Positions 7,635-13,644 of a stretch of DNA of 27,790 bases are shown here, in pieces. How positions within the stretch are numbered: position 1 is the first letter of the stretch; each line of letters starts with the position of its first letter. Both the position numbers and the translations under genes were made by a program. Source of the stretch: UKL13-2 sp031431435 (lineage in GTDB: Bacteria > Pseudomonadota > Gammaproteobacteria > Burkholderiales > Usitatibacteraceae); contig JANPDI010000089.1 in the NCBI GenBank assembly GCA_031431435.1, positions 1 to 27,790 of the forward strand, in the 5' to 3' direction. Below the pieces are notes generated by a model. That model was not told the origin of the DNA. It searched no databases and saw only the letters and a program-made list of their open reading frames with translations.

Positions 7635-7997
7635 TTAATCACGTTTGGCGCCGGCGCGCTCGAGGCGTGCCAGGTAGGTCTGCCAATAATTGTGCTGGTT
7701 GACGCCAAGGTCGTGCAAATAGTCCCACGAATACAGGCCGGTGTCGTGCCCATCTGAAAAGGTCGGCTTGATGGCGTAGGTGCCAACCGGGTCAAGCGCC
7801 GTGATTTCCACCAGCCGCTTGCCGATTTGCAGTACTTCCTGCCCGGGGCCGTGTCCGCGCACCTCGGCCGAGGGCGAATGGACTCGCAAAAACTCACAGG
7901 AAAGCCGGAAACGATTGCCGTCATCAAACACGATTTCGAGTTCGCGGGACTTTTGGTGCAGGGTGAGTTCGGTTGGGCGGGGCGCGGTCGACGACAT
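7635..7997 (-). CDS. DUF971 protein (gamma-butyrobetaine hydroxylase-like N-terminal domain)
   Basis: The 120-residue protein matches the stand-alone DUF971 family: P-T-E-L-T-L-H-Q-K-S-R-E-L-E-I-V-F-D-D-G, then L-S-C-E-F-L-R-V-H-S-P-S-A-E-V-R-G-H-G-P-G, V-G-x-Y-A-I-K-P-x-F-S-D-G-H-D-T-G-L-Y-S-W-D-Y-L, and a terminal Y-W-x-x-Y-L-x-x-L. The domain also forms the N-terminus of gamma-butyrobetaine hydroxylase, where it binds zinc; the role of the free bacterial version is not settled. In betaproteobacteria it commonly precedes ubiE, as here with one gene between. The ATG at 7995-7997 starts at the family boundary; it has no Shine-Dalgarno. It is divergent from phoB across a 109-base region that holds the Pho box. 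Confidence 0.9.
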   Translation of the reverse strand: MSSTAPRPTELTLHQKSRELEIVFDDGNRFRLSCEFLRVHSPSAEVRGHGPGQEVLQIGKRLVEITALDPVGTYAIKPTFSDGHDTGLYSWDYLHDLGVNQHNYWQTYLARLERAGAKRD

Positions 7998-8066
7998 GGG
8001 CGTTGGATAGATTGAAGAGGTTGCAATGATACCCGCTCGGCAGAAATCGACGCGCACCTTCCGAAT

Positions 8067-8095
8067 CTGTCACATAAGCTTCACAAACCTGAAAT
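8067..8095 (+). promoter_or_regulatory. Pho box upstream of phoB
   Basis: Three 7-bp units, CTGTCAC (8067-8073), GCTTCAC (8078-8084) and a weaker CTGAAAT (8089-8095), are spaced by 4-base A/T-rich linkers, giving the 11-base period of PhoB-binding half-sites (consensus CTGTCAT). A -10-like TATCAT (8095-8100) begins 10 bases after the second unit, the spacing used at PhoB-activated promoters where the box replaces the -35. This implies autoactivation of phoBR under phosphate limitation. The divergent DUF971 gene might also be affected. Confidence 0.75.
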
Positions 8096-8100
8096 ATCAT
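8095..8100 (+). promoter_or_regulatory. Putative -10 element of phoB, six bases before the ATG
   Basis: TATCAT matches TATAAT at five of six positions and is correctly placed behind the Pho box. The ATG begins at 8107, so transcription would start at or beside the A of the start codon. No Shine-Dalgarno sequence precedes the ATG, in keeping with a leaderless message. Confidence 0.55.
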
Positions 8101-8106
8101 GTCGAC

Positions 8107-8793
8107 ATGAATCCCACCATCCTAGTCGTCGAAGACGAACCCGCCATTCAGGACCTCATCCAGATTAATCTTGAAATGGGCGGCTATCGTGTGTTGGTCA
8201 AATCGTCGGCGGAAGACGCGATGACGCTGGTGCAACATGAGCTACCCGACCTGGCGTTGCTCGACTGGATGCTGCCGGGGATGAGCGGCATTGAATTGAC
8301 CCGCAAATTGCGCGGCGATTCACGCACCAAGTCGCTACCGATTATTTTGCTGACGGCGCGTGGCGAAGAAGAAGACAAACTGCGCGGGCTGGAAACCGGC
8401 GCGGACGACTACATGGTCAAGCCGTTTTCGCTCAAGGAACTCGAAGCGCGCATCAAGGCGGTGTTGCGCCGCCGCGCACCCGAGCTGACCGAGGATACGA
8501 TTGAGTATCACGGCCTGAAACTTGACCCGGCGTCGCACAAGGTCACCGGTCACGGCCAGACGCTGGTAATGGGTCCCACCGAATTCCGCATCCTGCACTT
8601 TTTTATGACCCATCTCGAACGCGTCTATTCACGCACCCAGCTGCTCGATTTTGTCTGGGGCGACCACGTGTTTATCGAGGAGCGCACGGTTGATGTGCAT
8701 ATTCGCCGGTTGCGCGCCGCCATCACCCCGTCCGGGCACGAGGTGTTTGTGCATACGGTGCGCGGCAGCGGCTACCGGTTTGCCAAAGACTGA
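8107..8793 (+). CDS. phoB: Phosphate regulon response regulator PhoB
   Basis: PhoB is an OmpR-family transcription factor that binds Pho boxes when phosphorylated by PhoR. The 228-residue protein has a receiver domain with the acidic pocket Glu9/Asp10, phospho-acceptor Asp53 (L-L-D-W-M-L-P-G) and the M-V-K-P-F-S lysine near 104. The C-terminal winged-helix domain has G-P-T-E-F-R-I-L-H-F-F-M, L-L-D-F-V-W-G-D-H and R-T-V-D-V-H-I-R-R-L-R. The D-W-M-L-P-G-M-S-G-I-E and L-L-D-x-V-W-G features are typical of PhoB rather than other family members. The ATG at 8107 gives the normal PhoB N-terminus; 27 further in-frame codons upstream would run through the Pho box. phoR follows after 72 bases. Confidence 0.96.
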   Translation: MNPTILVVEDEPAIQDLIQINLEMGGYRVLVKSSAEDAMTLVQHELPDLALLDWMLPGMSGIELTRKLRGDSRTKSLPIILLTARGEEEDKLRGLETGADDYMVKPFSLKELEARIKAVLRRRAPELTEDTIEYHGLKLDPASHKVTGHGQTLVMGPTEFRILHFFMTHLERVYSRTQLLDFVWGDHVFIEERTVDVHIRRLRAAITPSGHEVFVHTVRGSGYRFAKD

Positions 8794-8798
8794 TGCCA

Positions 8799-8815
8799 AG
8801 CCGGCCAAGCCGGCT
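8799..8815. repeat. GC-rich hairpin between phoB and phoR
   Basis: AGCCGGC (8799-8805) pairs with GCCGGCT (8809-8815) around a CAA loop, starting six bases after the phoB stop. It also contains a direct repeat of GCCAAGCCG. There is no T-tract, so it is not a classical terminator; it may lower read-through or protect the phoB message end. Confidence 0.55.
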
Positions 8816-8852
8816 CGTGAAACTGCCTAACGCCGACAATTTTCCGCTGGCG

Positions 8853-8861
8853 TAATATAAC
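8853..8861 (+). promoter_or_regulatory. Possible internal promoter -10 for phoR
   Basis: TAATATAAC contains overlapping -10-like hexamers (TAATAT, TATAAC) just before the phoR ATG at 8866. CCGACA at 8833-8838 could serve as -35 with a 17-base spacer to TATAAC. If active, the phoR message would start at or very close to its start codon. Confidence 0.3.
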
Positions 8862-8865
8862 GACC

Positions 8866-10254
8866 ATGGCGCCAAGACAACACCCCGTCAGACGACTATT
8901 TATCACCGCGGTTTTGCGTGTGATGGTGTTGGCCGCGCTGATCGGTTGTATTGGTTTGATCGCAGGTGGATGGGCGCTGGCCTTTGCCCTGGCGGGATTG
9001 GTGGCGCTATTTTCATTCGCCTACCACGCGTGGAAGCTTGCGCAGCTATATGCATGGCTGGCGACCGAACACACCGCCGCAACGGTACCCGACGGCGCCG
9101 GCACCTGGGGCGAAGTGCTGACGGATCTCTATCGGTTGTTGCGCGAGGCACGGGTTAATCAGCAGGCGCTGCAAGATTCGCTGGCGCGTTTCCAACAGGC
9201 GGCCTCAGCCTTGCCGGATGGCGTGGTGATGCTCGACACCGAAAACAACATCGTCTGGTGCAATCCGACCGCCGAAACCCATTGGCGCATCTCACTCGAC
9301 AACGACCGGATGCAGACCATCACCTATTTCATTCGTTACCCCGAGTTCAACGCCTATCTGGCGGCGCGCAACTTCAATGAGGCGCTGTCGTTAAAGTTCA
9401 ACCGGCCGCTCGACTCGGGTGGTGGTGAAGATGTGACATTGACCGTGCAATTGGTGGCGTTTGGCAATGATCAGGCGTTGTTGTTGTCGCGCGATATTTC
9501 CGAGCGCGACCGGCTCGAGCGCATGCGCAGTGATTTTGTCGCTAATGTTTCCCACGAATTGCGTACCCCGCTGACCGTGATGGCGGGGTTTCTGGAAACC
9601 ATCGCAAAAATCGGCGCCGACCCCGACAAGGCCGATCTGATGAAGCGCTCGCTTGACCACATGACGGCACAAAGTGAACGCATGCAGCGCCTGGTCGACG
9701 ACCTGCTGGCGCTGTCGCGGCTTGAGGACGCGCAGAACAAGTTGAACGAGAGTGTCATCGACATGCAAGCGCTGGTGCAGGCCGCGGTGAGCGACGCCAA
9801 AATCATGTCGGCCGGCCGCCACGTGATTCAGGTTTCGTTGACCCCATCTTGGCTGGTCGCCAATCGCGAGGAGATTGGCAGCCTTGTGTCGAATTTGATC
9901 GGCAATGCGGTGCGACATTCGCCCGATGGCAGTGAAATCAACGTCTTACTTGCCGAGAACCAAGCCACCGAGGAATTGGTGTTTTCGGTCAAAGATACCG
10001 GCGAGGGTATTCCAGCCGCGCATCTGCCGCGACTGACCGAACGGTTTTATCGGGTTGATCGCGGTCGCTCGCGTGCCGTGGGTGGCACCGGCTTGGGGTT
10101 GGCGATTGTCAAACACGTGTTGGTGCGGCATGGCGGGCGTTTGGAAATCGAAAGCGCGCAGGGCTCGGAAGATCACGGCTCAACCTTTCGTGTGACCTTC
10201 CCGTCGAGTCGCACATTGATGTCGCAGCCACAACCGGTAGCGGTTGCCGCATAG
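8866..10254 (+). CDS. phoR: Phosphate regulon sensor histidine kinase PhoR
   Basis: PhoR phosphorylates and dephosphorylates PhoB in response to phosphate status. The 462-residue protein has two close hydrophobic segments (about 11-33 and 34-55) anchoring it in the inner membrane, a cytoplasmic linker, a PAS domain (about 105-215) containing L-P-D-G-V-V-M-L-D, a dimerisation domain with D-F-V-A-N-V-S-H-E-L-R-T-P-L-T and phospho-acceptor His230, and an ATP-binding domain with D-T-G-E-G-I-P, R-F-Y-R-V-D-R-G-R-S-R and G-G-T-G-L-G-L-A-I-V-K-H. It has only the tiny periplasmic loop typical of PhoR. In N-L-I-G-N-A-V-R-H-S the usual second Asn of the N box position is kept. The start lacks a Shine-Dalgarno; TAATATAAC just upstream resembles a -10. 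Confidence 0.94.
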   Translation: MAPRQHPVRRLFITAVLRVMVLAALIGCIGLIAGGWALAFALAGLVALFSFAYHAWKLAQLYAWLATEHTAATVPDGAGTWGEVLTDLYRLLREARVNQQALQDSLARFQQAASALPDGVVMLDTENNIVWCNPTAETHWRISLDNDRMQTITYFIRYPEFNAYLAARNFNEALSLKFNRPLDSGGGEDVTLTVQLVAFGNDQALLLSRDISERDRLERMRSDFVANVSHELRTPLTVMAGFLETIAKIGADPDKADLMKRSLDHMTAQSERMQRLVDDLLALSRLEDAQNKLNESVIDMQALVQAAVSDAKIMSAGRHVIQVSLTPSWLVANREEIGSLVSNLIGNAVRHSPDGSEINVLLAENQATEELVFSVKDTGEGIPAAHLPRLTERFYRVDRGRSRAVGGTGLGLAIVKHVLVRHGGRLEIESAQGSEDHGSTFRVTFPSSRTLMSQPQPVAVAA

Positions 10255-10331
10255 GTTGCGGTGGTGTTTTGTGCGCGGCCGCACCAAAGATCGCGTCACA
10301 AAATAGCAGATGCTCGGTTTGCGGTTTGTTT

Positions 10332-10340
10332 TGCTACACT
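10332..10340 (+). promoter_or_regulatory. Extended -10 promoter element of hslO
   Basis: TGCTACACT fits the extended -10 form TGnTAnnnT. Its hexamer TACACT ends six bases before the hslO ATG at 10347. An extended -10 can work without a good -35, and none is evident. The position predicts a transcript beginning at the start codon. Confidence 0.5.
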
Positions 10341-10346
10341 CATGCC

Positions 10347-11276
10347 ATGCGCAAAACTTTTATGCCGGCCAGTTATTCACGCCGCTTCACGCTCGAAAAT
10401 CTCGACATCCGCGGTCAGGTGGTGCGCTTGGGCGACGTTTGGCAATCACTCATGCAAGGCCGCAACTACCCCACTGATGTCACCCGCTATTTTGGCGAGC
10501 TGGCCACGGTTGCGGTGATGGTCGGTACCGGGCTTAAACATCCCGGACGAATCACCATACAGATTCAGGGCAAGGCCGGCAACAGCGTGGGCCAGGCGGC
10601 GGCAAACGACGCGACCGAAAATTTTCTGGCCAAACGCGCCGCAAAATTGGTGGTGATTGACTGCACCCACACACTGGGATTACGTGGCATGGCCTCGTCG
10701 GCCACCGACGATGTGGAGACTGAGTCGAGCGGGTTTTCTGATTGGGTCGGCGGTGGCACACTGGCGATGACGGTGGCCAACAGTGATTCGGCGCACATGT
10801 ATCAATCGATTGTGCCGATTTCCGGCTTGAGTGTGGCCGAATGTTTTGAACATTATTTTGATCAGTCCGAACAGCTGCCAACCCATCTCTGGCTGGCGGC
10901 AACGCCGCAGGGTGCGGGTGCGCTGATGCTGCAAAAATTACCGGGTGCCGACGAGCGTGACAGCGACGGCTGGGCGCGGGTCGAGATGCTGGCGTCGTCG
11001 GTGACCGAACAGGAGTTGATCGCGGCACCGGTCGATGTGCTGTTGAAGCGCTTGTTTGCCGAAGAAGACGTGCGGCTGTACGAGCCGAAGCCGGTTCACT
11101 CGGATTGCACGCGCGACGAGGAGAAAGTCAAAAACGTGCTGCGTTCGCTTGGTCGTGAGGAATTGGAAACCACGCTTGCTGAATACGGTGAAGTGATTGT
11201 CAAAGACGATATGTGTAATCAGGAATATCGTTTTGATGCCGGCGCGATTGCGGCGCTGTTTGACGCGGCGGCGTAG
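10347..11276 (+). CDS. hslO: Hsp33 family chaperonin with a degenerate zinc switch
   Basis: Hsp33 is a cytosolic holdase normally switched on by oxidation of four zinc-bound cysteines (CxC and CxxC) near the C-terminus. This 309-residue protein has the family body: R-R-F-T-L-E-N-L-D-I-R-G-Q-V-V-R-L-G, L-K-H-P-G-R-I-T-I-Q-I-Q-G, V-I-D-C-T and L-R-G-M-A. In the switch region it has D-C-T-R-D-E-E-K-V and D-D-M-C-N-Q-E-Y-R-F-D. Aligned by the flanking L-R-S-L-G-R-E-E and Y-R-F-D, only the first and fourth cysteines remain (Cys254, Cys290); the second is Arg256 and the third Asp287. It may be redox-insensitive or bind metal differently. The ATG at 10347 has no ribosome-binding site. It converges with parB. 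Confidence 0.9.
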   Translation: MRKTFMPASYSRRFTLENLDIRGQVVRLGDVWQSLMQGRNYPTDVTRYFGELATVAVMVGTGLKHPGRITIQIQGKAGNSVGQAAANDATENFLAKRAAKLVVIDCTHTLGLRGMASSATDDVETESSGFSDWVGGGTLAMTVANSDSAHMYQSIVPISGLSVAECFEHYFDQSEQLPTHLWLAATPQGAGALMLQKLPGADERDSDGWARVEMLASSVTEQELIAAPVDVLLKRLFAEEDVRLYEPKPVHSDCTRDEEKVKNVLRSLGREELETTLAEYGEVIVKDDMCNQEYRFDAGAIAALFDAAA

Positions 11277-11312
11277 CCCGCGCCCGATACACGATCACCT
11301 GCGTCGCACACG

Positions 11313-12188
11313 CTATTTGAGCCGGGTGCGCGTCAGGATGCCATCAAGGTGTTCAAAGCCCATAAACGCGATGGTCACCGTCCCGTTGTTTTTTTTGTCG
11401 ACCTTGATGGTCACGGTGGTGCCGAGTTTGTCGGACAGATCGGTTTCCAAACGGCGTGTGTCAGCGTTGTTGCTCAACCCGGCTGCGCCGCCCGCCTTTT
11501 TATTTTTTACCGGTGCCAGCGCGGCTTTGACCAACCGTTCGGCGTCACGCACGCTTAGATTTTTGTGCACAATCTGGTGCGCCAGTTCAACCTGTTTGGC
11601 CTTGCCCAGCGGCAACAGCGCACGACCGTGACCCATGTCGAGCTTTTGTTCCATCACCATGTCTTGCACCGGCTTGGCCAGCTCCAGCAGCCGCAACAAA
11701 TTGGATACTGCCGAGCGTGAACGGCTCACCGCCTTGGCGGCTTCGTCGTGGGTGAGTTTAAATTCTTCAATCAACCGGTGAATGCCGGCGGCTTCTTCCA
11801 TCGCGTTTAAATCCTCGCGCTGGATGTTTTCAATCAGGCCGATACCGAGCGCGGCGTCATCGGCGATTTCGCGCACCAACGCCGGCACATTCTGCAACCC
11901 GGCGAGCTGCGCGGCACGCCAGCGGCGTTCACCGGCGACAATTTCATATTTGCCCGACAAACTGCCGGTCAATTCGCGCACCAGAATCGGCTGCACAATG
12001 CCGCGTTGTTTGATCGAGTCGGCCAACTCTTGCAACGTCGCCTGATCCATGCGGGTGCGCGGCTGATACTTGCCGGGACGCAAATCGGCAACGGCGAGTT
12101 GCCGCAACTCGCCGTCGTTGTTGTTGGCGGATTTGTTGCCGCCCAACAGCGCGTCAAGCCCTTTGCCCAAGCCTTTGTTTTTCATCAT
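11313..12188 (-). CDS. parB: Chromosome-partitioning protein ParB (Spo0J)
   Basis: ParB is a CTP-dependent DNA clamp that loads at parS and spreads, working with ParA to segregate the origin. The 291-residue protein starts M-K-N-K-G-L-G-K-G-L-D-A-L-L-G, the N-terminal segment that interacts with ParA. It has P-x-x-Y-Q-P-R and the CTP-binding box G-E-R-R-W-R-A, L-I-E-N-I-Q-R-E-D-L-N, a helix-turn-helix with T-H-D-E-A-A-K-A-V-S-R-S-R-S-A-V-S-N-L-L, and a C-terminal dimerisation domain (about 230-291). The start overlaps the parA stop by four bases; two adjacent ATGs are possible. Two perfect parS sites lie 4.4 and 6 kb away. Confidence 0.97.
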   Translation of the reverse strand: MMKNKGLGKGLDALLGGNKSANNNDGELRQLAVADLRPGKYQPRTRMDQATLQELADSIKQRGIVQPILVRELTGSLSGKYEIVAGERRWRAAQLAGLQNVPALVREIADDAALGIGLIENIQREDLNAMEEAAGIHRLIEEFKLTHDEAAKAVSRSRSAVSNLLRLLELAKPVQDMVMEQKLDMGHGRALLPLGKAKQVELAHQIVHKNLSVRDAERLVKAALAPVKNKKAGGAAGLSNNADTRRLETDLSDKLGTTVTIKVDKKNNGTVTIAFMGFEHLDGILTRTRLK

Positions 12189-12970
12189 GACGGTACGGTT
12201 TCCTTGATCGGTATGCCATGGCGCCCCAACAACTCGCGGGCAAAGGCAAAATGCGCCTGCGCACCTTTGCTCGACGGGTCGTGCAGGATCACCGGTTTGC
12301 CAAACGACGGCGCCTCGGCGATACGAATGTTGCGCGGGATGACGGTGTCAAACACCTTGGCACCAAAGTGGTTTTTGATTTCGTCCGACACTTGGATGGT
12401 GAGTGACGAACGCGGGTCGTACATGGTGCGGACCAGCGCTTCAATTTCAATTTTTGGATTGAGGTTGGCTTTGACTTTTTTCAACGTGCCGACCAGATCA
12501 CTCAGCCCTTCGAGTGCGTAGTACTCACATTGCATCGGGATGATGACCGCATCGGCGGCGGTCAGCGCATTCACGGTCAACATGTTCAACGCCGGCGGAC
12601 AATCGATCACCGCAAAATCGTAGTCGGCGGCAATCGTCGCCAGCGCCGTCTTGAGCCGGAACTCGCGGTTGTCGATCGAGACCATTTCAATTTCAGCGCC
12701 GGCGAGCTCACGATTGGCGATCAACACATCGTAGCCGGCCTCGGTTTTAACGCGTGCATCGGCGGCGGCATATTCACCCAGCAACACGCCGTAAAGTGTT
12801 TTGCCGAAACCGTTTTTGTCGACACCACTGCCGGTGGTCGCGTTACCCTGCGGATCCAGATCGATCAGCAACACGCGCTGGCCATAGTGCGCAAGCGTCG
12901 CCGACAAATTGACGGCGACCGACGTCTTGCCGACACCACCCTTTTGATTGACGACCGCATAAACTTTCAT
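12185..12970 (-). CDS. parA: Chromosome-partitioning ATPase ParA (Soj)
   Basis: ParA is a Walker-type ATPase that binds the nucleoid and moves ParB-parS complexes apart. The 261-residue protein opens with the deviant Walker A motif K-G-G-V-G-K-T-S at 10-17 (signature Lys10 and Lys15), followed by L-L-I-D-L-D-P-Q-G-N-A-T-T-G and V-I-D-C-P-P-A-L (Walker B region). There is no N-terminal helix-turn-helix, as expected for a chromosomal rather than a plasmid type Ia ParA. GGAAG lies six bases before the ATG, inside the end of rsmG; the two genes overlap by four bases. parB follows with another four-base overlap, so mnmG-rsmG-parA-parB behave as one operon. Confidence 0.97.
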   Translation of the reverse strand: MKVYAVVNQKGGVGKTSVAVNLSATLAHYGQRVLLIDLDPQGNATTGSGVDKNGFGKTLYGVLLGEYAAADARVKTEAGYDVLIANRELAGAEIEMVSIDNREFRLKTALATIAADYDFAVIDCPPALNMLTVNALTAADAVIIPMQCEYYALEGLSDLVGTLKKVKANLNPKIEIEALVRTMYDPRSSLTIQVSDEIKNHFGAKVFDTVIPRNIRIAEAPSFGKPVILHDPSSKGAQAHFAFARELLGRHGIPIKETVPS

Positions 12971-13644
12971 ACGGCTTCCATGATGACGAGGTGGCGCTTG
13001 CCGTCGACTTGCGGGACGGCAAGCGTGATCACCTCAACCACACGGTGCGACGCCGGCAGCCGCGCGATTTCGTCGTGCGGATAGACGCCCTTCATCGCCA
13101 GCATGCGTCCACCGGCGGCAACCAGATGTGCGGCACCGTTGACAAAATCGGCCAGCTCGGCAAATGCGCGCGAGGTCACCACATCAAATTTTGTCGCAGG
13201 CTGCCAGGCTTCAACACGTTCACACACCACGCTGGCATTGGTCAGACCGAGCTCGCCGATGGCTTGCCGGACAAAGGTGGTTTTTTTCTGCAGCGAATCC
13301 AGCATGACAACCTCTATTGTTGGTGCGGCGATTGCGACACACAGACCCGGAAGCCCGCCACCAGAGCCGACATCCAAAACTGATTTTGCATTGTGTAGAT
13401 GCGCCATCAACGACAGGCTGTCGAGAATATGCAGCCCGATCATGCGCGCCGGTTCACGCACGGCGGTGAGGTTATAAACCTTGTTCCATTTGTCGAGCAA
13501 CGCGACGTAAGCGAGCAATTGTTCTTGTTGCGGCAATGACAGCGACAGACCGAGCGTTTGTATCCCCGCGGAAAGCGCTTGCCCAAGAGCGGTCGGTGTG
13601 GTCGGCCCTAATTGCCCGACAGGCGCGGCTGCAACCATATTCAC
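12967..13644 (-). CDS. rsmG: 16S rRNA (guanine527-N7)-methyltransferase RsmG
   Basis: RsmG (GidB) methylates N7 of G527 in 16S rRNA. The 225-residue protein has the family N-terminus with Y-V-A-L-L-D-K-W-N-K-V-Y-N-L-T-A-V-R, then H-I-L-D-S-L-S, the SAM-binding motif V-L-D-V-G-S-G-G-G-L-P-G and L-D-S-L-Q-K-K-T-x-F-V-R-Q. V-T-S-R-A-F-A-E-L follows. The first start is a GTG that overlaps the mnmG stop (GTGA); an ATG two codons later is equally possible. Neither has a Shine-Dalgarno, so translation is probably coupled to mnmG. The 3' end overlaps parA. Confidence 0.96.
   Translation of the reverse strand: MNMVAAAPVGQLGPTTPTALGQALSAGIQTLGLSLSLPQQEQLLAYVALLDKWNKVYNLTAVREPARMIGLHILDSLSLMAHLHNAKSVLDVGSGGGLPGLCVAIAAPTIEVVMLDSLQKKTTFVRQAIGELGLTNASVVCERVEAWQPATKFDVVTSRAFAELADFVNGAAHLVAAGGRMLAMKGVYPHDEIARLPASHRVVEVITLAVPQVDGKRHLVIMEAV

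Noticed and set aside
11277..11312. Possible bidirectional terminator between convergent hslO and parB
   Set aside because: Only an imperfect GC-rich pairing can be drawn and there is no T-tract, so it is not listed as a terminator.
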